Below, piece after piece: positions 16,830 to 22,182 of a stretch of DNA of 22,182 bases; within the stretch, counting starts at the first letter, position 1; every line of letters begins with the position of its first letter. The stretch covers positions 1-22,182 of the forward strand of contig JBBRDK010000056.1 in assembly GCA_038203955.1 (NCBI GenBank). Reading direction: 5' to 3'. The DNA comes from JALYUA01 sp038203955. GTDB lineage: Bacteria; Acidobacteriota; Thermoanaerobaculia; UBA5066; Gp7-AA6. The position numbers and the translations under genes were made by a program. A model generated the notes under the pieces. It searched no databases, was not told the origin of the DNA, and was given only the letters and a program-made list of their open reading frames with translations.

Positions 16830-17779
16830 CACGCCCGCTCGTCTCCGTCGTCGTTCCCGTCTACTTCAACGCGGGGACCGTCTCCCGGCTCGCCGAGCGA
16901 CTGCGCGCGGGCGCTTCGGGAGCGGACTGGGACCTCGAGGCGATCTTCGTGGACGACGGCTCGGGCGACGAATCGTGGGACCGAATCACGGAGATCTGCC
17001 GGGCCTGGCCCGCCGCGAGAGGGGTCCGACTGACACGGAATTTCGGGTCGCAGATGGCGATCGTCGCCGGCCTTCAGGAGGCGCGCGGCGACGCCGCAGC
17101 GGTCCTCTCCGCGGACCTCCAGGAGCCTCCCGAGCTGCTGCCGGACCTCGTGGCGGCGTGGCGGCGGGGCGCGACCGCCGCGCTGGCGGTCCGCCGGAGC
17201 CGCCCGGAGGGTTGGGCCTCCCGCGCCGCGTCCCGGTTCTACTACCGCGCGCTCCGCAGGCTGGCGTTCTCGGAGATGCCGGCGGAGGGCTTCGACTGCT
17301 TCCTGATCGCGCGCCCGGCCGTCGACTTCCTCGCGCAGGCGCGGGAGGTGCACACGTCGATGCCGGGGCTGCTCCTCTGGGCGGGATTCCCCGCCGTCCT
17401 CGTTCCCTACGACCGGGTCGCGCGCGACGAGGGCCGCTCGCGCTGGACCCTCGCCAAGAAGCTCAAGTACTTCGCCGACGCCATCGTCTCGTTCTCGTAC
17501 GCTCCCCTGCGCTTCATGTCCGTCGGAGGCATCCTTCTCGCGCTGCTTTCCTTCGCGTACGCCGCCTTTCTCGTCTTCTTCAAGCTCTTCCACGGCCAGC
17601 CGATCCAGGGCTGGACCACGACGATGGTGGTGCTCGCCTTCCTCTCGGGGGTGCAGCTCCTCTCCCTCGGCATCCTCGGCGAGTACCTCTGGCGAACCCT
17701 GGACGCCGCGAGGGGACGGACGGGATTCGTGGTGAGGGAAAAGACGGAGGAAGAGTTGAGCGTAAGCGTTAAGAGTTAA
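16826..17779 (+). CDS. Undecaprenyl-phosphate glycosyltransferase, GtrB/ArnC/DPM1-like GT2
   Basis: A 317-residue GT2 enzyme that by family transfers a sugar to polyprenyl phosphate at the cytoplasmic face. Motifs: SVVVPVYFNAG (7-17), VDDGSGDES (42-50), LTRNFGSQMAIVAGL (69-83), SADLQEPPE (95-103) with the DxQ metal site, and RDEGRSRWTLAKKLKYFADA (200-219). Two membrane helices follow at about 231-252 and 266-290, the standard GtrB layout. ATG at 16826 overlaps the aminotransferase stop (ATGA). The last residues (ELSVSVKS) are encoded by a heptamer-like array that continues into the spacer, so the natural C-terminus may have been changed by the repeat. It may charge the amino sugar made by its operon partners onto a lipid carrier; this is inference. 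Confidence 0.93.
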   Translation: MTRPLVSVVVPVYFNAGTVSRLAERLRAGASGADWDLEAIFVDDGSGDESWDRITEICRAWPAARGVRLTRNFGSQMAIVAGLQEARGDAAAVLSADLQEPPELLPDLVAAWRRGATAALAVRRSRPEGWASRAASRFYYRALRRLAFSEMPAEGFDCFLIARPAVDFLAQAREVHTSMPGLLLWAGFPAVLVPYDRVARDEGRSRWTLAKKLKYFADAIVSFSYAPLRFMSVGGILLALLSFAYAAFLVFFKLFHGQPIQGWTTTMVVLAFLSGVQLLSLGILGEYLWRTLDAARGRTGFVVREKTEEELSVSVKS

Positions 17780-17865
17780 GAGTTAAGAGACCGGGAGTCG
17801 CTTGAATTCCGCTGGACTCTCAACTCTCGACTCTCGACTCTCAACTCTCGATTCTCAACTCACAA
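17768..17865. repeat. Paired, roughly inverted heptamer arrays across a convergent gene junction
   Basis: Left arm: three exact GTTAAGA units (17768-17788), the first two inside or spanning the glycosyltransferase stop. Right arm: CTCTCAA, CTCTCGA, CTCTCGA, CTCTCAA, CTCTCGA, TTCTCAA, CTCACAA (17817-17865), running into the rsmB stop at 17860. The arms are partly complementary (GAGTTAAGAG against GAGTTGAGAG), so a long imperfect hairpin is possible. Confidence 0.85.
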
Positions 17866-19209
17866 CTTTCTCCTCAGCAGGTGCGCCGTAAACCCGTCGT
17901 TCGCCGGTCCAGGCAGGATCTGCAGCCGGTGTCCGTCGACGAACGGGCGCAGCGCCTCCGGTGGTTCCATGGCCGCCGGCTCGAGCTCGGGACGCCGCTC
18001 CACGACTCTCTGTACGACGCGCTCGTTTTCCTCCTGCTCCAGGCTGCACGTCGAGTAGAGGATGAAGCCTCCGGGGCAGGCGAGCGCGGCCGCGGCGGCG
18101 AGTCCGCGCTCCTGGGCGCGCGACAGGCTCTCGATGGCGTCCCGACTCACGCGATAGCGGATCTCGGGGTTCTTGCGAAGCGTCCCGGTGCCGCTGCACG
18201 GCGCGTCGTACAGGACCCGGTCGAAACGGCCGGCGGGAAGTGGGGCGGCGAGGATGTCCGCAGCGGCCGGCGCGACCTCGTCGATGCCGAGCCGGCGGCG
18301 CGCCTCGCGAACCCGCAGAAGGCGAGCTGGAGATCGGTCGAGGGCGACGACCCTCCGGACGCAACCGAGCGCAATCGCCGCAAACGACTTGCCCCCGGGC
18401 GCCGCTGCTACGTCCACGAGCGTGTCGCCGCGCGGGAGCAGCAGCGGAAGCGCCTGGGAGCCGACGTCTTGGATCGCGAAGTGGCCTTCGCCGAACAGGG
18501 GGGACCGCAGCGGGTTGCCTGACACCACGACCAGCCCCAGCGGCGAGAGCGCGGAGATCTCCGTCTCGATGCCCTCGGCGGCGAGGGCCGCCGCGAGGCG
18601 GGCGCGGTCGGTGCGGCGCGGGTTGACCAGGAGGTCGAGGCCGGACGGCGCGTTGTCCGAATCGAGCAGCGCTACGGTGCGGTCGGCCCCGAAGCGATCG
18701 AGCCAGCGCGCCACCAGGAACTCCGGATGGGAGAAGCGCCGGGCGAGCCCCGCCGCGTCGAGGGAGGCGAAATCCCCCTGCACCGGAGGGCCGCGCCGGA
18801 GCAGAGTCCGGAGAACCGCGTTGACGAGTTTGCCGGCCCCCTCTCCCCCGCTCCCCCGGGCGTGGCGGACGGCCTCGTCGACGGCCGCGTATTCGGGGAC
18901 GCGGTCGAGGTACCGGAGCTGATACAGCGCAACCTCGAGGACTTCGCGGAGGGGCGACGCCAGCTTCGCGAGCGGGATGCGGGAAACGGCCGCGAGCTCC
19001 GCGTCGAGAGCGGCGCGCCGGCGGAGAACTCCGAGGACGAGGTGGCGAAAGAGATCGTGGTCGGCCGGCGAAAGAGTACCGCCCCTCTCCGCGAGCAGCG
19101 GGGTCGCGCGGCCGCCGCGCTCCAGCACCTCGCGCAGGACTTCGACCGCGCGGCGCCGCGCCGGCGAGATCGCCCGAATTCCCGGAGGCGGCCCCGGACG
19201 TCCCTTCAT
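17860..19209 (-). CDS. rsmB: RsmB, 16S rRNA (cytosine-967-C5)-methyltransferase
   Basis: RsmB methylates C967 of 16S rRNA with S-adenosylmethionine. The 449-residue protein has an N-terminal NusB-like RNA-binding helical domain (about 15-140) and a Rossmann methyltransferase domain with SAM motif DVAAAPGGKS (266-275), DAPCSGTGTLRKNPEI with Cys338 (335-350) and YSTCSLEQEEN with catalytic Cys388 (385-395). Domain order and length are normal. ATG at 19209 overlaps the fmt stop (ATGA). fmt-rsmB is a conserved pairing in many bacteria. Its final codons lie inside a heptamer array. Confidence 0.97.
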   Translation of the reverse strand: MKGRPGPPPGIRAISPARRRAVEVLREVLERGGRATPLLAERGGTLSPADHDLFRHLVLGVLRRRAALDAELAAVSRIPLAKLASPLREVLEVALYQLRYLDRVPEYAAVDEAVRHARGSGGEGAGKLVNAVLRTLLRRGPPVQGDFASLDAAGLARRFSHPEFLVARWLDRFGADRTVALLDSDNAPSGLDLLVNPRRTDRARLAAALAAEGIETEISALSPLGLVVVSGNPLRSPLFGEGHFAIQDVGSQALPLLLPRGDTLVDVAAAPGGKSFAAIALGCVRRVVALDRSPARLLRVREARRRLGIDEVAPAAADILAAPLPAGRFDRVLYDAPCSGTGTLRKNPEIRYRVSRDAIESLSRAQERGLAAAAALACPGGFILYSTCSLEQEENERVVQRVVERRPELEPAAMEPPEALRPFVDGHRLQILPGPANDGFTAHLLRRKL

Positions 19210-20141
19210 GCGGGCCGACCGCCGAATCGCCCGCCGGGACCGGCGCTCGCCGCGAACTCCGCCGCCGTGACGGGCTTCTTTCCCTCGCGCTGCAGCCGCC
19301 GCACGAGAAGCGAGGTGCCGCCTCCCGCCTGAACGGCGAGCGAGCCCTCCGCCATCCGGAACGCGCCGGGGGCCGCCGATTCACCGGGGGGTCCGACGTC
19401 CGCCTCGAGGATCTTGATTCGTTCCTTTCCGAGAAACGTGAAGAGCCCGGGCCACGGAGTGAAGGCCCGGAGGCGCCGCTCGAGCTCCGCCGCGGGGCGG
19501 GACCAGTCCGCCTCGCCGTCCTCGCGTCGGATCGTCCGGCACCAGGTCGGCGTTCCCTCCTGCGGCCTCGGAACCAGCGTTCCCGTCTCGAGACCGGTCA
19601 GCGTCTCGCCGAGCAGGTCGGCGCCGGCGGCGGCGAGGCGCGCCGAGAGCGAGCCCGCGTCCTCCCGCGGCCCGATCGGAACCCGCCGCTCGAGATACAC
19701 CGGCCCGGCATCGAGCTCCTCGACGAGACGCATCGTCGAAACGCCCGTCTCGGAGTCCCCCGCGAGAATCGCGGCCTGCACCGGGGACGCTCCCCGGTGG
19801 CGCGGAAGGAGCGACGCGTGAACGTTGACGTATCCGAACCGCGGCAGGTCGAGAATGGCGCGGGGCAGGATCTTGCCGTACGCGACGACGACGGCCAGGT
19901 CCGGCGCCGCCTCGCGAAGGCGTTCCAGGAAAGAGTCGTTGCCGCGCAGCCTCTCGGGACGATCGATCGCCAGGTTCCTCCGGGTCGCTGCGCGGGCGAC
20001 GGGCGACGCGATCGGGTCCGCGTGCCGGCCGACCGGCCTGTCGGGAGACGTCACGACCAGGGAAATTTGGGTGGCTTCGACGAGCCGTTCGAGGCTCGGA
20101 ACCGCAAACTCCGGCGTCCCGAAGAAGACGCAGCGGAGCAG
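19206..20141 (-). CDS. fmt: Methionyl-tRNA formyltransferase, probable CTG start
   Basis: Fmt formylates initiator Met-tRNA using 10-formyl-tetrahydrofolate. Reading from CTG at 20141 gives 311 residues, the usual length, with GTPEFAVPSL (8-17), VNVHASLLPRHRGASPVQ (105-122) and EELDAGP (141-147). In this numbering the catalytic Asn106, His108 and Asp144 fall exactly on the E. coli positions. In frame there is no ATG, GTG or TTG between 20054 and 20160; GTG at 20054 would remove the GTPEFA motif. CTG at 20141 has GGAG 6 bases upstream (20148-20151). A second CTG at 20147 would overlap the upstream stop as CTGA but abuts that GGAG. It overlaps the preceding membrane-protein gene's end or nearly so, and rsmB follows with a 4-bp overlap. 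Function is firm; the start codon is inferred. Confidence 0.95.
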   Translation of the reverse strand: MLRCVFFGTPEFAVPSLERLVEATQISLVVTSPDRPVGRHADPIASPVARAATRRNLAIDRPERLRGNDSFLERLREAAPDLAVVVAYGKILPRAILDLPRFGYVNVHASLLPRHRGASPVQAAILAGDSETGVSTMRLVEELDAGPVYLERRVPIGPREDAGSLSARLAAAGADLLGETLTGLETGTLVPRPQEGTPTWCRTIRREDGEADWSRPAAELERRLRAFTPWPGLFTFLGKERIKILEADVGPPGESAAPGAFRMAEGSLAVQAGGGTSLLVRRLQREGKKPVTAAEFAASAGPGGRFGGRPA

Positions 20142-20143
20142 CG

Positions 20144-20575
20144 TCAGCTCCGCAGCGTTCGGTCGCGAAGCGCCGGCGTTTCGTCCGCCCCCGGCTCCCG
20201 GATGGCCGCGTCAGCCAGCGCTACGGGATCGGGCTCGGCGGGGGAAACGGCGGGCTCCAGAACGACGGAATGGCGCAGCTTCCAGAGGGTCCGCGCGGCC
20301 CAGACGCCGGAGCCTGCGAAAAAAAGGAGCGCGAGCCCGTCGACGAATCCGAAAAGCACCCACGCGCGCGGCCAGCCTTTTTCGAACCCGTAGAACAGGA
20401 CGGGCAGAAAGAGGAGGAATGCGTAGATCGCGATGACGATCGTGCGCCGCAGCTCGTGCTGCCGGTCGATCGAGGGCTCCAGGAACCCGAGCCCCTTCGC
20501 GAGGCGGTAGACGAGCCAGGCAAACGCCGGTGCGGCCGCCAGCGCGATGGCCATCCACACGAACGGCCGGGTCAA
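20144..20575 (-). CDS. Small three-helix membrane protein of unknown function
   Basis: I do not recognise this 143-residue protein. It has three hydrophobic segments at about 4-25 (PFVWMAIALAAAPAFAWLVY), 45-63 (TIVIAIYAFLLFLPVLFYG) and 71-93 (AWVLFGFVDGLALLFFAG), a conserved-looking polar link (EPSIDRQHELRR, 33-44), and a soluble acidic C-terminal tail of about 40 residues. TTG at 20575, 4 bp after the ftsK stop, gives the full first helix; GTG or ATG a few codons later (residues 6 and 8) are alternatives, and no good ribosome site supports any of them. Its stop sits beside the start of fmt. It is packed between ftsK and fmt, so it is co-transcribed, but the position does not tell its role. 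Confidence 0.7.
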   Translation of the reverse strand: MTRPFVWMAIALAAAPAFAWLVYRLAKGLGFLEPSIDRQHELRRTIVIAIYAFLLFLPVLFYGFEKGWPRAWVLFGFVDGLALLFFAGSGVWAARTLWKLRHSVVLEPAVSPAEPDPVALADAAIREPGADETPALRDRTLRS

Positions 20576-20579
20576 GAGG

Positions 20580-22182
20580 TCACCGAGGCTGCCGGTCGAC
20601 GGCTTCGAAGTAGTCCTGAGAAACGAGGACCTCCCGCGGCTTCGACCCGCGGGGCGGTCCGAGCAGGCCGTCGCGCGACATCATGTCGATCAGCTTGCCG
20701 GCGCGGGAAAAGCCGACCCCCATGCGCCGCTGGAGAAACGAGATCGATGCCATCTTCTCCTTGACTACGAGCCGCGCGGCCTCGTCGTAGAGAGGGTCGT
20801 TCTCGTCGTTCCCCTCGCCTTCGCCGCGGCGCGTCATCTCCTCCCGGTCCTTCGTGACCTCGTCGTTGAAATGAGGCTTGCTCTGCTTCTTCAGAAACTT
20901 CACGAGCGCCGCCGTCTCCTGCACCGACACGTAGGCGCCGTGCACGCGCCGAAGACGCGACGTTCCCGGAGGAAGAAAAAGCATGTCGCCCCGCCCGAGC
21001 AGGCGCTCCGCGCCGTTGCCGTCGAGGATGACCCGCGAGTCGATCTTGGACGACACCTTGTAGGCGATACGGGACGGGAGGTTCGCCTTGATGACTCCAG
21101 TGAGCACGTCGACGGAGGGTCGCTGCGTCGCGACCACGAGGTGGATGCCGACGGCGCGGGCCTTCTGCGCGAGCCGCACGATCGACTCTTCGACGTCCTT
21201 GGGCGCCGTCATCATGAGGTCCGCCAGCTCGTCGATGACGATCACGATCAGGGGCATGGGCTCGAGCTTCAGGTCTTCGTCGGGATGGTCGGCCTTCACG
21301 CGCGCGATCACCTCGGGGTCCTTGATCGCCGCGTTGTACTGCTCCGCGTTGCGCACCTGGCCGACGTCCGAAAGCGTCTGGAATCGGTCTTCCATCACGC
21401 TCACGGCCCACTTCAGCGCGTTGGACGCCTTCTTGGGGTCGGTGATGATCGGAGTCAGGAGATGGGGCAGGTTCTCGTAGATCTCGAGCTCCACCATCTT
21501 CGGGTCGATCAGGATCATCTTCACCTGGTCGGGCCGCGCCTTGAAGAGGAGCGAGGTCAGGAGCGAATTGATCCCGACGCTCTTGCCCGAGCCGGTCGTG
21601 CCCGCAATCAGCAGGTGCGGCATCGCCCGCAGGTCGTCGACGACGGGCTCGCCATGGATGTCCTTTCCGAGAGCCAGGGTCAGAAGCGACGGAGAGCGGA
21701 CGAACTTCTCCGACTCGACCACGTCGCGGAGCGCAATCACCTCTCCTCCGCCCGGGTTCGGCACTTCGATGCCGACGCTGGCGCGCCCCGGCAGCCTCTC
21801 GATCCGGATCGATTCCGCGGAGAGCGCGAGGGCCAGGTCCTCCGAGAGGCCCATGACCTGATTGACCTTGATGCCCGCCGCGGGCCGGAACTCGTACGTC
21901 GTGACGACCGGACCGGGATGGTATTCGGCGATGTCGCCTTCGACGCCGAACTCGGCGCACTTGGCGGCGATCAGCTTTCCGCTCTCGGCGAGCCGCTTGC
22001 GGTCGACGGTGCCGACGTTTTCCCGGCGCTCGAGCAGCGAAGAGGGCGGGTAGGTGTATCCCTCGACGACCAGCGGCAGATTCTGCTGGGTGTCCGGCTT
22101 CCTGCGCGCCGGTCCCGCAGAGGGTCCGGACGCCGGCGCGGACGTCTTCCGCGGAACGACCGTCGTCTTCGTCAGGGAGAAC
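20580..22182 (-). CDS. ftsK: DNA translocase FtsK (C-terminal ~533 residues; start outside the window)
   Basis: FtsK is the septal hexameric DNA pump that moves chromosome dimers to dif and activates XerCD. The visible part has the alpha/beta motor domain: TYPPSSLLERRE linker-domain start, FGVEGDIAEYHPGPVVTTYEF, Walker A GTTGSGKSVG (near 21600), DPKMVELEIYENLPHLLTP, Walker B IVIVIDELADLMM, and VVATQRPSVDVLTGVIKANLP. The C-terminal gamma winged-helix domain follows, with YDEAARLVVKEKMASISFLQ and GSKPREVLV; it reads KOPS sequences. The N-terminal membrane domain and part of the linker are beyond the window edge. A nearby in-frame ATG at 21854 is internal to the motor region and is not the start. 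It heads a tightly packed minus-strand series with the small membrane protein, fmt and rsmB. Confidence 0.97.
   Translation of the reverse strand, partial: FSLTKTTVVPRKTSAPASGPSAGPARRKPDTQQNLPLVVEGYTYPPSSLLERRENVGTVDRKRLAESGKLIAAKCAEFGVEGDIAEYHPGPVVTTYEFRPAAGIKVNQVMGLSEDLALALSAESIRIERLPGRASVGIEVPNPGGGEVIALRDVVESEKFVRSPSLLTLALGKDIHGEPVVDDLRAMPHLLIAGTTGSGKSVGINSLLTSLLFKARPDQVKMILIDPKMVELEIYENLPHLLTPIITDPKKASNALKWAVSVMEDRFQTLSDVGQVRNAEQYNAAIKDPEVIARVKADHPDEDLKLEPMPLIVIVIDELADLMMTAPKDVEESIVRLAQKARAVGIHLVVATQRPSVDVLTGVIKANLPSRIAYKVSSKIDSRVILDGNGAERLLGRGDMLFLPPGTSRLRRVHGAYVSVQETAALVKFLKKQSKPHFNDEVTKDREEMTRRGEGEGNDENDPLYDEAARLVVKEKMASISFLQRRMGVGFSRAGKLIDMMSRDGLLGPPRGSKPREVLVSQDYFEAVDRQPR

Overview
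The window is a compact, GC-rich bacterial chromosome segment. It holds housekeeping genes at both ends and two blocks of surface-polysaccharide genes in the middle, with groES-groEL between the blocks. A bifunctional PBP1B-type peptidoglycan synthase, an O-antigen-ligase-type membrane protein and a lipid-linked sugar initiating transferase suggest a diderm (Gram-negative) organism. The CIRCE-controlled groESL operon, frequent GTG starts and many 4-bp gene overlaps would fit an acidobacterial or deltaproteobacterial-type lineage, but I cannot fix the phylum from sequence alone. I saw no tRNA, rRNA, CRISPR array, transposase or phage gene.

Layout. (1) 1-2189, minus: the N-terminal three quarters of UvrA. 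(2) 2411-4750, minus: a PBP1B-like class A penicillin-binding protein. (3) 4985-6903, plus: an O-antigen ligase/polymerase-like membrane protein coupled to a small TPR membrane protein. (4) 6954-11428, minus: a four-gene overlapping operon (GT4-type glycosyltransferase, membrane GT2, polyprenyl glycosylphosphotransferase, DPM1-like GT2). (5) 11813-13797, minus: groES-groEL with a CIRCE operator upstream and an intrinsic terminator downstream. (6) 14074-17779, plus: an SDR epimerase/dehydratase, then a coupled trio of hexapeptide acyltransferase, DegT-type sugar aminotransferase and GtrB/ArnC-type GT2. (7) 17860-22182, minus: ftsK (3' part), a small unknown membrane protein, fmt and rsmB, tightly packed or overlapping.

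How the genes fit together. Blocks 3, 4 and 6 together look like much of an O-antigen or exopolysaccharide pathway. It would make an N-acylated 3-amino-sugar (aminotransferase plus acyltransferase), load the first sugar on undecaprenyl phosphate (glycosylphosphotransferase), extend the chain (several glycosyltransferases) and polymerise or ligate it (Wzy/WaaL-like protein). No flippase or chain-length regulator is present here. The 3' end block couples chromosome segregation (FtsK) with translation initiation (Fmt) and ribosome modification (RsmB).

The most unusual content is intergenic. Nearly every spacer between transcription units carries 7-bp-periodic short tandem arrays whose unit differs between spacers, and three spacers carry copies of one 54-56 bp GC-rich hairpin-containing element. 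Two arrays run into the 3' ends of coding regions. Other points of note are fmt, whose only start that preserves the N-terminal active-site motif appears to be CTG, and an SDR enzyme whose catalytic YxxxK lysine is glutamine.
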